From: Pseudomonadota bacterium
GTDB lineage: Bacteria > Pseudomonadota > Gammaproteobacteria > Burkholderiales > Thiobacillaceae
Reading direction: 5' to 3'
Assembly (NCBI GenBank): GCA_021820845.1
Contig: JAKADC010000002.1
Location: forward strand, 186,001-250,000
DNA length: 64,000 nucleotides
Shown in pieces: positions 9,121-18,555 of the stretch. How positions within the stretch are numbered: the stretch's first letter is position 1; each line of letters begins with the position of its first letter. Position numbers and translations under genes: made by a program. The notes under the pieces were generated by a model that saw nothing but the letters and a program-made list of their open reading frames with translations, searched no databases and was not told the DNA's origin.

Positions 9121-10961
9121 TCCGGCTGGATCTCGACCAGCGCCATGTCGGGCGTCACCGCGTCGCCCTTGTTGCAGAAGATGCTGATGACGACGCCGGC
9201 GATCGGCGCCTGCACCTCGTTCTCCATTTTCATCGCCTCGATCACCAGCACGCCGTCGCCGGCCTTGACCGTCTGGCCGACCTGCACCAGCACGTCGACG
9301 ATGGTTCCTGGCATGGCGGCGGTGACGTGGCCCGGGTGGCTGGCGCGCGGTTTCTGGCCAGGGGCGGGCGCTGCGGTGGCCTTGCGCGGTGCGCTGTCGC
9401 CGCCGGCGGATAGGGGCACCTCGTTCAACGGCTCGACCAGCACCTCTTCCGAAACCCCGTCGATCGACACGAAGTAGGGCCGCTGCGCCGCATCGCTGCG
9501 GCCGCTGCCGGACAGCTTGATATGGTAGGTCTCGCCATGCAGCGTGATCTTGAATTCGTCGGCGGCATAGCGCGGTGCGTCCTCCTCCTGCGACGCGCCC
9601 GGCGGAAGCAGGGGCTCCGGCTTGAGGCTGCCGGCCGCGCGCTCCTGCAGCCAGGTCTTGCCGATCTCGGGGAACATGGCATAGGTCAGCACGTCCTCGT
9701 CGGACTTGGCCAGCCCTTCGATTTCCCCGCGCAGCTTGTCGAGCTCGTCGGCGATCAGGTCGGCCGGCCGGCAGGTGGTGACCTCGAGATCGCCGATGGC
9801 GAGCTTGCGCACCTCTTCGTTGACGTGTCCGGGCGCCTTGCCGTAGCGGCCTTGCAGGTAGAGCTTCACTTCGTTGGTGACCGACTTGTAGCGTTCGCCC
9901 GTGAGCACGTTCAACGCGGCCTGCGTGCCGACGATCTGCGAGGTGGGCGTCACCAGCGGCGGATAGCCGAGGTCCTCTCGCACGCGCGGGATTTCGTCGA
10001 GCACGGCGTCCATCCGGTCGAGCGCGCCCTGTTCCTTCATCTGGTTCGCCAGGTTGGAAATCATCCCGCCCGGCACCTGGTTGATCAGCACGCGGGTGTC
10101 GGTGCCGGTGAAGGTCGACTCGAACTGCCAGTATTTCTTGCGCACTTCCTTGAAATACGCCGAGATCTCCTCGATCAGCGGCAGCGGCAGCCCGGTGTCG
10201 TAGGCGGTGCCCGCGAGCGCCGCGACGAGGCTTTGGGTCGTGGGGTGGCTCGCGCCCTCGGCGAACGCACCGACGCAGGTGTCGATGATGGTCGCGCCCG
10301 CTTCGACCGCCTTCATGTGCGTCATGTGCGCGAGGCCCGAGGTGGCGTGGCTGTGGATATGGATCGGCAGATGCGTGGCCTCGCGGATCGCGCACACGAG
10401 GTCGTAGGCGGTGTAGGGCGTCAAGAGCCCCGCCATGTCCTTGATCGCGATCGTGTCGCAGCCCATTTCGGCCAGCGCCGTGGCGAGCCCGACGAAATGC
10501 GGGATGTCGTGCACCGGGCTCGTGGTGTAGCAGATCGCCCCCTCGGCGTGCTTGCCGGCCGCCTTCACCGCTTCGATCGAGACGCGCAGGTTGCGCATGT
10601 CGTTCATCGCGTCGAACACGCGGAACACGTCGACGCCGTTGTCGGCCGATTTCTGCACGAAGGCGCGCACCACGTCGTCGGAATAGTTGCGGTAGCCGAG
10701 CAGGTTCTGCCCGCGCAGCAGCATCTGGATGCGCGTATTCGGCAGGGCCTGCCGGAGCTTGCGCAGGCGCTCCCACGGATCCTCGCGCAGGAAGCGCACG
10801 CAGGCGTCGAAGGTGGCCCCGCCCCAGGCCTCCAGCGACCAGAATCCGACCTGGTCCAGCTTGCCGCAGATCGGCAGCATGTCCTCGGTGCGCATGCGGG
10901 TGGCGATGAGCGACTGGTGGCCGTCGCGCAGGACGAGATCGGTGACGTGTACTTGGGTCAT
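9117..10961 (-). CDS. Pyruvate carboxylase subunit B / oxaloacetate decarboxylase alpha-type protein
   Basis: 614 residues. The N-terminal carboxyltransferase TIM barrel has LRDGHQSL at 10-17, the active-site Lys in AIKDMAG and the metal-binding HIHSH. The C-terminal biotinyl domain has EAMKMENE with the biotinylated Lys, joined by an Ala/Pro-rich linker. The partner biotin carboxylase lies immediately upstream. There is no sodium-pump beta or gamma subunit nearby, so a two-subunit anaplerotic pyruvate carboxylase (pyruvate + HCO3- + ATP to oxaloacetate) is more likely than an oxaloacetate decarboxylase pump. It starts 15 bases after the A-subunit stop. Confidence 0.88.
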   Translation of the reverse strand: MTQVHVTDLVLRDGHQSLIATRMRTEDMLPICGKLDQVGFWSLEAWGGATFDACVRFLREDPWERLRKLRQALPNTRIQMLLRGQNLLGYRNYSDDVVRAFVQKSADNGVDVFRVFDAMNDMRNLRVSIEAVKAAGKHAEGAICYTTSPVHDIPHFVGLATALAEMGCDTIAIKDMAGLLTPYTAYDLVCAIREATHLPIHIHSHATSGLAHMTHMKAVEAGATIIDTCVGAFAEGASHPTTQSLVAALAGTAYDTGLPLPLIEEISAYFKEVRKKYWQFESTFTGTDTRVLINQVPGGMISNLANQMKEQGALDRMDAVLDEIPRVREDLGYPPLVTPTSQIVGTQAALNVLTGERYKSVTNEVKLYLQGRYGKAPGHVNEEVRKLAIGDLEVTTCRPADLIADELDKLRGEIEGLAKSDEDVLTYAMFPEIGKTWLQERAAGSLKPEPLLPPGASQEEDAPRYAADEFKITLHGETYHIKLSGSGRSDAAQRPYFVSIDGVSEEVLVEPLNEVPLSAGGDSAPRKATAAPAPGQKPRASHPGHVTAAMPGTIVDVLVQVGQTVKAGDGVLVIEAMKMENEVQAPIAGVVISIFCNKGDAVTPDMALVEIQPE

Positions 10962-10976
10962 GTTGGCTGGCCTTGT

Positions 10977-12395
10977 TTACAGCCCCTGATGGGCGGCGAG
11001 GGCGGCGGCGATGGCGGCGGCCATCACTTCCTTGGGTTTCTTTTCGGTGTACTGCGTGAGCTCCGGGTGCGCGTCGACGAAGCCGGTATTGAAGCGCCCG
11101 CTGCGGAACTCGGGATTTTTCAGGATTTCCTGGTAATAGGGAATCGTCGTCTTCACGCCGTACACCAGCATGTCGGCGAGCGCGCGCCGGCCCCGCTCGA
11201 TCGCCGATTCCCAGGTGAGGTTCCACACCGACAGCTTGGCGCACATCGAGTCGAAATAGGGCGGGATGACGTAGTCGGTGTAGATCGCGGCGTCCACGCG
11301 CACCCCGGGGCCGCCCGGCGAGTAATAGCGCGTGATGCGGCCGAGGCTCGGCAGGAACTCGTTCTTCGGATCCTCCGCGTTGATGCGGAACTCGATCGCA
11401 TACCCTCGATGTGCGATGGCTTCCTGCTGGTATTGCAGCGGCAGGCCGGAGGCGATGCGGATCTGCTCCTGCACGATGTCGACGCCGGTGATGGTCTCGG
11501 TGATCGGATGCTCGACCTGCAGCCGGGTGTTCATTTCCATGAAGTAGAACTGGTTGTCCTGGTCGAGCAGGAATTCCACGGTGCCCGCGTTGACGTAGCC
11601 GACCGCCTTGGCGGCGCGTACCGCCAGCTTGCCGATGTACTGCCGCTGCGCCTCGGTCAGCTGGGGGCTGGGCGCGATCTCGATGAGCTTCTGGTTGCGC
11701 CGCTGGATCGAGCAGTCGCGTTCGAACAGATGGATGACGTTGCCCTGGGTGTCGCCCAGGATCTGCACCTCGATGTGCTTGGGCTGGACCACGCATTTCT
11801 CGACGAACACCTCGGGCTTGCCGAAGGCCTTGCTCGCCTCCGAGACCACGCGGTCGTAATTTTTCAGCAGATCGTCCTCGCTGTCGCAGCGGCGGATGCC
11901 GCGGCCGCCGCCGCCGTTGGTGGCCTTGAGCATGACCGGGTAGCCGATCTTGTTGGCCAGCGCGCGTGCCTCCTCGACGTTTTCCAGGTTATGGTCGGAA
12001 CCCGGCACCACGGGGATGCCGGCGGCGAGCATCGCGTTCCTGGCCTGGATCTTGTCGCCCATGCGGCGAATGACCTCGGGCGATGGGCCGATGAAGCGGA
12101 TGCCGCGACGTGCGCAGATCGCGGCGAGGTCGGGGTTTTCCGAGAGGAAGCCGTAGCCGGGATGGAGCGCGTCGCAACCCGATGCCGCCGCCAGATTGAC
12201 CAGCGTGTGCGCGTTCAGGTAGCCGAGGATCGGGTCCTTGCCGATGTGGTAGGCCTCGTCGGCCTTCTTGACGTGAAGCGCGTGGCGGTCGGCGTCGGTG
12301 TAGATCGCGACCGACTTGATGCCCAGTTCGGCGCAGGCCCGCACGATCCGGACCGCGATCTCGCCCCGGTTGGCGACCAGTATTTTTTTAAGCAT
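10977..12395 (-). CDS. Biotin carboxylase subunit (pyruvate carboxylase subunit A / AccC-like)
   Basis: 472 residues. KKILVANRGEIAVRIVRA opens the biotin carboxylase N-domain; the Gly-rich ATP-grasp loop (KATNGGGGRGIR) and the EMNTRLQVEHPITE active-site block are intact. It carboxylates biotin on its partner using ATP and bicarbonate. The downstream gene encodes the biotinylated carboxyltransferase, so the pair forms two-subunit pyruvate carboxylase. A 472-residue subunit is longer than AccC (about 450), as is usual for PycA. First gene of a leftward unit, pycA-pycB-maf-methylase; it diverges from yceD across 94 bases. A role in acetyl-CoA carboxylase cannot be fully excluded. Confidence 0.88.
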   Translation of the reverse strand: MLKKILVANRGEIAVRIVRACAELGIKSVAIYTDADRHALHVKKADEAYHIGKDPILGYLNAHTLVNLAAASGCDALHPGYGFLSENPDLAAICARRGIRFIGPSPEVIRRMGDKIQARNAMLAAGIPVVPGSDHNLENVEEARALANKIGYPVMLKATNGGGGRGIRRCDSEDDLLKNYDRVVSEASKAFGKPEVFVEKCVVQPKHIEVQILGDTQGNVIHLFERDCSIQRRNQKLIEIAPSPQLTEAQRQYIGKLAVRAAKAVGYVNAGTVEFLLDQDNQFYFMEMNTRLQVEHPITETITGVDIVQEQIRIASGLPLQYQQEAIAHRGYAIEFRINAEDPKNEFLPSLGRITRYYSPGGPGVRVDAAIYTDYVIPPYFDSMCAKLSVWNLTWESAIERGRRALADMLVYGVKTTIPYYQEILKNPEFRSGRFNTGFVDAHPELTQYTEKKPKEVMAAAIAAALAAHQGL

Positions 12396-12429
12396 GGGCT
12401 CGCCCGATGGTGGATTGGCTTGGGTTTCT

Positions 12430-12458
12430 TTGACAAAAAGAACGCGAAATCATATCAT
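12430..12458 (+). promoter_or_regulatory. Sigma70-type promoter for yceD-rpmF-plsX-fab genes
   Basis: TTGACA at 12430-12435 and TATCAT at 12453-12458 are separated by exactly 17 bases, a near-consensus sigma70 promoter, 31 bases before the yceD start. It faces the ribosomal protein and fatty acid genes. No other promoter of this quality is visible until the acpP leader, so it probably drives the run through fabG. Confidence 0.7.
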
Positions 12459-12489
12459 TGCGGGCTAACGTTTAACCGGGTGCGTCGTC

Positions 12490-12933
12490 ATGCTTCAGGC
12501 TATCGAAGTCGATCCATGGCGTTTTTGCAGGGAGCGCCGGTCCTGGGAGGTGCGGTCCGACGTGGCCGAGTTTCCGCGGCTCGCCCGTGAATTTACGCAA
12601 GGCACGTTGTTCTGTCGAGTTGTCGGGCGAACGGATCAGCGCGACGGCTTGTCCCTGCAGGTGACGGTCAGCGGCGAAGTCGGACTGATCTGCCAACGCT
12701 GCCTCGGGGACATGTCCCATGTCGTCGAGATTGAGCGTACGCTGCACCTGGCGCGCAGCGCGGCCGAACTGGAGCGGCTGGACGCGTTGCCCGACAGCGA
12801 CGCGATCCAGGCGGGCGAAACCTTGAGCCTGGTCGAGCTGGTTGAGGATGAAGTGTTGCTGAGCCTGCCGCTGGCAGCGATGCACCCAGAAGGAAAATGC
12901 CCGTCCGCGGGCAACCCAATTTTTAAGGAGTAG
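12490..12933 (+). CDS. yceD: YceD family protein (DUF177, 23S rRNA accumulation)
   Basis: 147 residues. The LICQRCLGDM cysteine pair in the middle and the acidic second half with LVEDEVLLSLPLAAMHPEG are the DUF177 signature, ending with a CPSAGNP block. Family members are needed for normal 23S rRNA accumulation and nearly always precede rpmF, as here (3 bases before the L32 start). The DUF177 call is secure; the molecular role is poorly defined in the family. Confidence 0.88.
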   Translation: MLQAIEVDPWRFCRERRSWEVRSDVAEFPRLAREFTQGTLFCRVVGRTDQRDGLSLQVTVSGEVGLICQRCLGDMSHVVEIERTLHLARSAAELERLDALPDSDAIQAGETLSLVELVEDEVLLSLPLAAMHPEGKCPSAGNPIFKE

Positions 12934-12936
12934 GAA

Positions 12937-13116
12937 ATGGCAGTCCAGCAGAACAAAAAGTCCCCGTCCAAGCGCGGCATGCACCGGTCGCACGATTTTC
13001 TGACCAATCCGGCGCTCGCCGTCGAGCCGACCACCGGCGAAGCGCATCTGCGCCACCATATCAGCCCCAACGGCTTTTATCGTGGCCGCAAAGTCGTCAA
13101 GGCCAAAGGCGAATAA
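12937..13116 (+). CDS. rpmF: 50S ribosomal protein L32
   Basis: 59 residues. It begins [20 protein letters not shown], the classic L32 N-terminus, and ends with a basic [10 protein letters not shown] tail. The central part has [10 protein letters not shown], and there are no zinc-binding cysteines, so this is the Cys-minus form. The start follows an AAGGAG site that overlaps the end of yceD. It sits between yceD and plsX, linking ribosome supply to phospholipid and fatty acid synthesis as in most proteobacteria. Confidence 0.95.
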   Translation: MAVQQNKKSPSKRGMHRSHDFLTNPALAVEPTTGEAHLRHHISPNGFYRGRKVVKAKGE

Positions 13117-13179
13117 TCCGCTTGCGCGCCCTGGCGCCTGCCGCCGGGCGCGATCCAGTCAGCCAACGATTCCGGCTGT

Positions 13180-14199
13180 ATGAGAAACATCACAGTCGCC
13201 ATTGATGTCATGGGGGGCGACCACGGCCCCCATGTCACCGTTCCGGCGGCGATCCGTTGTCTTGCGCGCCATCCCGACCTGAACGTGATCCTGGTCGGCT
13301 CGCAGGACATCATCGCGGCCGAGCTCAAGGCGCGCCGGGCCAAGACCGGGCCCCGCCTCATCGTGCGCCATGCGAGCCAGGTGGTGGCGATGGACGAGGC
13401 ACCCGCGCAGGCCCTGCGTGGCAAGAAGGATTCCTCGATGCGCGTGGCCATCGATCTCGTCAAGTCCGGCGAGGCCGACGCCTGCGTGTCGGCGGGCAAC
13501 ACCGGCGCGCTGATGGCGACTGCGCGCTTCGTCCTCAAAACCCTTCCCGGCATCGACCGTCCCGCCATCGCGGCCGTTCTGCCGACCATCAAGGGCCACG
13601 TGCTGGTGCTCGACATGGGCGCCAACGTCGACTGCTCGGCCGAGCACCTGCTGCAGTTCGGCATCATGGGCGCGATGCTCGTGTCGGCCGTCGAGCACAA
13701 GCCGAACCCGAGCGTGGGCCTCCTGAACATCGGCGAGGAAGACATCAAGGGCAACGACATGGTGAAGCGCGCCGCCGAACTGCTGCGCGACAGCCACCTG
13801 AATTTCTACGGCAACGTCGAAGGCAACGACATCTTCAAGGGCACGACCGATGTCGTCGTGTGCGACGGCTTCGTCGGCAACGTCACATTGAAGGCGTCCG
13901 AGGGCGTGGCCAAGATGATCTCGACGACGCTGCGCGCGGAGTTCAAGCGCAACGTGCTGACCCGCATCGCCGGGCTCGTGGCCATGCCGGTGCTCAATGC
14001 CTTCAAGCGGCGGATGGATCCGCGCCGCTACAACGGCGCCACGCTGCTCGGCTTGAAGGGCGTGGTGGTGAAGAGCCACGGCTCCGCCGATCGCTTTGCC
14101 TTCGAGCATGCGATCGAAACCGCGGGCGACGAAGTGCGCAACAATGTGCTGAAACGCATCACCGACCAGATCCAACTCCTGCAACGGGTGGCCGCTTGA
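13180..14199 (+). CDS. plsX: Phosphate acyltransferase PlsX
   Basis: 339 residues. [13 protein letters not shown] at the N-terminus is diagnostic for PlsX, which makes acyl-phosphate from acyl-ACP for the PlsY branch of phospholipid synthesis. SAGNTGALM and the VCDGFVGNV block are also present. It ends in a TTGA overlap with the fabH start. Peripheral membrane enzyme. Confidence 0.95.
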   Translation: MRNITVAIDVMGGDHGPHVTVPAAIRCLARHPDLNVILVGSQDIIAAELKARRAKTGPRLIVRHASQVVAMDEAPAQALRGKKDSSMRVAIDLVKSGEADACVSAGNTGALMATARFVLKTLPGIDRPAIAAVLPTIKGHVLVLDMGANVDCSAEHLLQFGIMGAMLVSAVEHKPNPSVGLLNIGEEDIKGNDMVKRAAELLRDSHLNFYGNVEGNDIFKGTTDVVVCDGFVGNVTLKASEGVAKMISTTLRAEFKRNVLTRIAGLVAMPVLNAFKRRMDPRRYNGATLLGLKGVVVKSHGSADRFAFEHAIETAGDEVRNNVLKRITDQIQLLQRVAA

Positions 14200-15155
14200 C
14201 CTATTCCCGCATTCTCGGCACCGGCAGCTATCTGCCGGCTCGCATCCTGACCAACGCCGATCTTGAAAAGCTGGTCGACACGAACGATCAGTGGATCGTC
14301 GAGCGCACCGGCATCCGTGAACGCCATATCGCCGCCGAAGGCGAATTCACGAGCGACCTGGCGGTTCGGGCCGCCCGCGCGGCGCTCGAGGCGGCGCACC
14401 TGACACCCGACGACATCGACCTGCTGCTCATCGCGACCACCACCCCCGACCTGGTGTTTCCCAGCACGGCCTGCATCGTGCAGTCGAAGCTCGGCATGAC
14501 CAACGGCAAGCCGGCGTTCGATCTTCAGGCGGTGTGCAGCGGCTTCGTGTATGCCCTGAGCGTGGCCGACCAGTTCATCAAGAGCGGCGCGGCCAAGCAC
14601 GTGCTGGTGGCCGGCGCCGAAACACTGTCGCGCATCACCGACTGGAACGATCGCGGCAACTGCATCCTGTGGGGTGACGGCTCGGGCGCAGTCGTGCTCG
14701 GCGCATCCGATGAACCCGGCATCATCGCGACCCACATCCACGCCGACGGGCGCCACAAGGAACTGCTGCGCACCAGCAGCGGGCCGTCGACCAACACGCA
14801 CGCGCCGGCGCTGATGCGCATGGAAGGCAACGCCGTGTTCAAGATGGCGGTCAACACGCTCGACCGCATCGTCGACGAAACCCTGGAGGCGAACCGCCTT
14901 TCGAAATCCGACATCGACTGGCTGGTGCCGCATCAGGCGAATATCCGCATCATTTCCGCCACCGCGAAAAAGCTGGGAATGAGCATGGACAACGTGGTCA
15001 CCACCGTTGCCGCGCACGGCAATACCTCGGCTGCCTCGGTGCCCTTGGCGTTCGATGTGGCGGTACGCGACGGACGCATCCAGCGCGGCCAGACGGTGCT
15101 GATGGAGGCCTTCGGCGGCGGCTTCACCTGGGGCTCGGCCCTCCTCAAGTATTGA
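14196..15155 (+). CDS. fabH: 3-oxoacyl-ACP synthase III
   Basis: 319 residues from a TTG start at 14196 whose last two bases form part of the plsX stop (TTGA overlap). The N-terminus [13 protein letters not shown] fits FabH, and length matches E. coli FabH (317). Catalytic Cys is in the DLQAVCSGF block, His in VPHQANIRI, Asn in HGNTSAAS. It condenses acetyl-CoA with malonyl-ACP to begin fatty acid synthesis. The same frame stays open upstream through plsX, but that reading is not protein-like. Confidence 0.92.
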   Translation: MTYSRILGTGSYLPARILTNADLEKLVDTNDQWIVERTGIRERHIAAEGEFTSDLAVRAARAALEAAHLTPDDIDLLLIATTTPDLVFPSTACIVQSKLGMTNGKPAFDLQAVCSGFVYALSVADQFIKSGAAKHVLVAGAETLSRITDWNDRGNCILWGDGSGAVVLGASDEPGIIATHIHADGRHKELLRTSSGPSTNTHAPALMRMEGNAVFKMAVNTLDRIVDETLEANRLSKSDIDWLVPHQANIRIISATAKKLGMSMDNVVTTVAAHGNTSAASVPLAFDVAVRDGRIQRGQTVLMEAFGGGFTWGSALLKY

Positions 15156-15171
15156 TTCAAGGAAGACGTAC

Positions 15172-16110
15172 GTGGCTGTTTCCGATAAAAAACTTGCTTT
15201 CGTATTTCCCGGACAGGGTTCGCAATCCGTCGGCATGATGCAGGGCTGGGGCGGCCGCGCCGAGGTGCGCGCGACCTTCGCCGAAGCGTCCGACGCGCTC
15301 GGCCAGGACCTGTGGGCGCTGGTGGCCGACGGCCCGGCCGACCTGCTCAACCAGACCGTCAACACCCAGCCGGCGATGCTGGCAGCCGACGTCGCCGCGT
15401 GGCGCGCGTGGCAGGCGGCGGGCGGCGCCGTGCCGGCGCTGCTGGCGGGGCACAGCCTCGGCGAATACGCCGCGCTGGTGGCTGCCGGCGCGCTCGGATT
15501 TGCCGACGCGGTCAGGCTGGTGCGCTTCCGCGCCGAAGCGATGCAGGCCGCGGTGCCCGAGGGCGTCGGCGCGATGGCGGCGATCCTGGGGCTGGACGAC
15601 GACATCGTGCGCGCAGTCTGCGCGGACGCCGCGGCGGGCGAGGTGGTCGAGGCGGTCAATCTCAATTCGCCGGGCCAGGTGGTCATCGCCGGCAACAAGG
15701 CGGCGGTCGAACGCGCCATGGCGCTGGCGAAGGAAAAGGGCGCGAAGCGCGCCCTGCCGCTGCCGGTTTCCGTGCCCTCGCACTCTTCGCTGATGCGGCC
15801 CGCGGCCGACAAGCTGCTGGCGCACCTGCAGGCCGTGGCGATCACGACGCCGGCCATCCCCGTTCTGCACAACACCGACGTGCAAAGCCATGCCGAGCCC
15901 GACGCGATCCGCGCCGCCCTGGCGAAACAGCTGCACACCCCGGTGCGCTGGGTCGAAACGGTCCAGGCGCTGAAGGCGGCCGGCATCGAGCGCGTGATCG
16001 AATGCGGCCCCGGCAAGGTGCTGGCCGGCCTCAACAAGCGCATCGACGACAGCCTGCCGGCCGTGGCGCTGGTGGATGAAGCCAGCCTCGCGGCTGCGCT
16101 CGATCAATAA
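15172..16110 (+). CDS. fabD: Malonyl-CoA-ACP transacylase
   Basis: 312 residues from a GTG start at 15172, with GGAAG 8 bases upstream. FVFPGQGSQSVGM at the N-terminus and the nucleophile elbow GHSLGEYAAL (Ser) are diagnostic; SVPSHSSLM carries the catalytic His. It loads malonyl groups onto ACP. It is 16 bases from fabH and 12 bases before fabG. Confidence 0.95.
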   Translation: MAVSDKKLAFVFPGQGSQSVGMMQGWGGRAEVRATFAEASDALGQDLWALVADGPADLLNQTVNTQPAMLAADVAAWRAWQAAGGAVPALLAGHSLGEYAALVAAGALGFADAVRLVRFRAEAMQAAVPEGVGAMAAILGLDDDIVRAVCADAAAGEVVEAVNLNSPGQVVIAGNKAAVERAMALAKEKGAKRALPLPVSVPSHSSLMRPAADKLLAHLQAVAITTPAIPVLHNTDVQSHAEPDAIRAALAKQLHTPVRWVETVQALKAAGIERVIECGPGKVLAGLNKRIDDSLPAVALVDEASLAAALDQ

Positions 16111-16122
16111 GAGGAGAGAGGA

Positions 16123-16863
16123 ATGTTGAAAGGACACATCGCGCTCGTGACCGGCGCCAGCCGCGGCATCGGGCAGGCGATCGCGCTGGCGCTGGGCAAT
16201 GCCGGCGCCACCGTGATTGGCACCGCCACCAGCGACAAGGGCGCGCAGGCGATCGGCGACTATCTCGCGGGAGCCGGCGTCAAGGGCAGCGGCATGAAGC
16301 TCGACGTCTGCAACGCCGCCGAAATCGACGCGGTGATCGCGGCGATCGAAAAGGATTTCGGTGCCGTCGGCATCCTCGTGAACAACGCAGGCATCACGCG
16401 CGACAACCTGCTGATGCGGATGAAGGACGAAGAGTGGGACGACATCCTCGCGACCAATCTCACCTCCGTGTTCCGCCTGTCGCGCGCGGTGCTGCGTGCG
16501 ATGATGAAAGCACGCAGCGGCCGCATCATTTCCGTCGCCTCGGTGGTGGGCGCAATGGGCAACGCGGGGCAGACCAATTACGGTGCCGCCAAGGCCGGCA
16601 TCATGGGCTTCACCAAGTCGCTCGCGCGCGAGGTGGGCAGTCGCGGCATCACCGTCAACTGCGTCGCGCCGGGTTTTATCGACACCGACATGACGCGCGC
16701 GTTGCCGGATGCGCAGCGGCAGGCGCTGCTTGCCCATATCCCGCTCGGCCGGCTGGGTGCGGCGGAAGACATCGCGCAGGCGGTAGCCTTCCTGGCATCG
16801 CCCGCCGCAGGCTACATTTCGGGCACCACCCTGCATGTCAACGGCGGCATGTACATGGCGTGA
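16123..16863 (+). CDS. fabG: 3-oxoacyl-ACP reductase
   Basis: 246 residues, a short-chain dehydrogenase. Cofactor motif TGASRGIG near residue 12-19, NNAG, catalytic Ser in ISVASVVG, and YGAAK with the Tyr/Lys pair are all intact. It reduces 3-oxoacyl-ACP with NADPH. A strong GAGGAGAGAGG site precedes the ATG. Last gene before the acpP promoter. Confidence 0.95.
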   Translation: MLKGHIALVTGASRGIGQAIALALGNAGATVIGTATSDKGAQAIGDYLAGAGVKGSGMKLDVCNAAEIDAVIAAIEKDFGAVGILVNNAGITRDNLLMRMKDEEWDDILATNLTSVFRLSRAVLRAMMKARSGRIISVASVVGAMGNAGQTNYGAAKAGIMGFTKSLAREVGSRGITVNCVAPGFIDTDMTRALPDAQRQALLAHIPLGRLGAAEDIAQAVAFLASPAAGYISGTTLHVNGGMYMA

Positions 16864-16877
16864 TCGACCGCAATATT

Positions 16878-16927
16878 TGGTAAAATCGTCCGGCTTCAAT
16901 TTTCATGGCTTCGTTTCTGTCGAAGCC
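16878..16927 (+). promoter_or_regulatory. acpP promoter and leader hairpin
   Basis: An extended -10 element TGG-TAAAAT lies at 16878-16886 between fabG and acpP, with no good -35. In the leader, GGCTTCG at 16907-16913 and CGAAGCC at 16921-16927 form a perfect 7-base stem with a 7-base loop, 22 bases before the acpP ATG. This would give acpP its own, probably strong, transcript. The hairpin's role is unknown. Confidence 0.5.
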
Positions 16928-16949
16928 CTATTTCAAGAGAGGATCAGTA

Positions 16950-17183
16950 ATGGATAACGTGCAGCGTGTAATTAAAGTCGTCGCCGAGCAATTGGGCGTC
17001 AACGAGGCGGACATCAAGAACGAGTCCTCCTTCGTCGGCGACCTCGGCGCCGACTCGCTCGATACGGTCGAGCTGGTGATGGCGCTGGAAGAGGAATTCG
17101 GCTGCGAGATTCCCGACGAGGACGCAGAAAAGATCACCACCGTCCAGCAGGCGATCGACTACGTCAACAGCCACTCGAACTGA
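16950..17183 (+). CDS. acpP: Acyl carrier protein
   Basis: 77 residues, acidic. The [12 protein letters not shown] motif holds Ser36, the phosphopantetheine attachment site, in the usual place. The ATG at 16950 follows an AGAGAGGA site; an upstream in-frame ATG at 16905 would read through the leader hairpin and is rejected. It carries growing acyl chains for the FabH, FabD, FabG and FabF enzymes encoded around it. Confidence 0.97.
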   Translation: MDNVQRVIKVVAEQLGVNEADIKNESSFVGDLGADSLDTVELVMALEEEFGCEIPDEDAEKITTVQQAIDYVNSHSN

Positions 17184-17322
17184 TTGTTCACCCGGCCGTC
17201 GAGCCGACCGGTCGTGGACCCGGTTTTCAGTGGTTCGCGGAAGGTCTCGATAGCGCACTTTTCAATGTTCAATGATCCGGCGCATCCTCGTGTCGTGCCG
17301 CATCAATAAAAAGGACTGACTT

Positions 17323-18555
17323 TTGTCCAAGCGTCGTGTTGTCGTCACCGGCCTGGGAATCGTCTCCCCGGTCGGAAATACCATTCCGGAAGCCTGGGGC
17401 AATCTCGTCGCCGGCCGCACCGGGATCGCCCGGATTACCCGTTTTGATCCGACGCCCTTTGCCTCCCAGATGGCGGGCGAGGTGAAGAATTTCGACGTCG
17501 AGCAGTACCTCAACCCGAAGGAAGCGCGCCGGATGGATGTCTTCATCCAGTACGGCATGGCCGCCGGCATCCAGGCGATACGGGATTCGGGACTTGAAAT
17601 CACCGACGCCAATGCGGAGCGCATCGGCATCAACATCGGATCGGGGATCGGCGGTCTGCCGCTGATCGAGGAGACGCACGGCAACGTGATGGAGTCGGGC
17701 CCGCGGAAGATTTCTCCCTTCTTCATCCCGGGTTCCATCATCAACATGATCTCGGGCAACCTGTCGATCCTCTTCGGGATCAAGGGGCCCAATCTCGCGG
17801 TCGTCACCGCCTGCACCACGGGGCTGCATACCGTCGGCCTTTCGGCCCGCATGATCGCGTATGGCGACGCCGACGTGATGGTCGCCGGCGGCGCCGAATG
17901 CGCGACCTCGCCGCTGGGCGTGGGCGGTTTTGCCGCTGCGCGCGCACTGTCCACCCGCAACGACGACCCGGCGACGGCCAGCCGTCCGTGGGACAAGGAT
18001 CGCGACGGTTTCGTGCTGGGCGAGGGCGCGGGCGTGCTCGTGCTCGAGGAATACGAGCGTGCGAAGGCGCGCGGCGCCAGGATCTACGCCGAAGTGGTCG
18101 GCTTCGGCATGAGTGGCGACGCCTATCACATGACGGCGCCGAGCACAGACGGGCCCAAGCGTTCGATGCTGAACGCCATGCGCGACGCCGGCGTGAACGC
18201 CGACCAGCTGAACTACATCAATGCACACGGCACGTCGACGCCGCTGGGCGACAAGAACGAAACCGACGCGATCAAGCTCGCGCTGGGCGACGCGGCCTAC
18301 AAGACCGTCGTCAATTCGACCAAGTCGATGACCGGCCACCTGCTGGGCGGCGCCGGCGGCGTCGAGTCGGTCTTCACCGTGCTCGCCGTGCATCATCAGG
18401 TGTCGCCGCCGACCATCAACATCTTCTCGCAGGATCCGGAGTGCGATCTCGACTACTGCGCGAACACCGCGCGTGACCTCAAGATCGACTTCGCGCTCAA
18501 GAACAACTTCGGTTTCGGCGGCACCAACGGTTCGCTGGTTTTCAAGCGCGTTTGA
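17323..18555 (+). CDS. fabF: 3-oxoacyl-ACP synthase II
   Basis: 410 residues from a TTG start at 17323 with AAGGA about 8 bases upstream. [17 protein letters not shown] is the normal FabF N-terminus. The catalytic Cys is in VTACTTG, with the two His in [12 protein letters not shown] and [13 protein letters not shown] and the Gly-rich NNFGFGGTN near the C-terminus. It elongates acyl-ACP and controls long and unsaturated chain formation. A 139-base gap with no obvious hairpin separates it from acpP. Its stop overlaps the pabB start. Confidence 0.95.
   Translation: MSKRRVVVTGLGIVSPVGNTIPEAWGNLVAGRTGIARITRFDPTPFASQMAGEVKNFDVEQYLNPKEARRMDVFIQYGMAAGIQAIRDSGLEITDANAERIGINIGSGIGGLPLIEETHGNVMESGPRKISPFFIPGSIINMISGNLSILFGIKGPNLAVVTACTTGLHTVGLSARMIAYGDADVMVAGGAECATSPLGVGGFAAARALSTRNDDPATASRPWDKDRDGFVLGEGAGVLVLEEYERAKARGARIYAEVVGFGMSGDAYHMTAPSTDGPKRSMLNAMRDAGVNADQLNYINAHGTSTPLGDKNETDAIKLALGDAAYKTVVNSTKSMTGHLLGGAGGVESVFTVLAVHHQVSPPTINIFSQDPECDLDYCANTARDLKIDFALKNNFGFGGTNGSLVFKRV

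Noticed and set aside
9117-10961. Sodium-pumping oxaloacetate decarboxylase
   Set aside because: Beta and gamma subunits are absent, and a biotin carboxylase subunit is directly upstream.
8500-11796. A 1098-residue open frame that contains Maf at its end
   Set aside because: Only the last 206 residues are protein-like. The rest is an out-of-frame reading of the carboxylase genes.
9522-12590. A 1022-residue open frame on the plus strand opposite the pyruvate carboxylase genes
   Set aside because: It is antisense to two well-recognised genes, has composition typical of GC-rich shadow frames (His/Arg/Gly-rich) and no family motif.
13257-15155. FabH as part of a 632-residue fusion
   Set aside because: The upstream part is a frame-shifted reading of plsX. 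FabH starts at the TTG at 14196.
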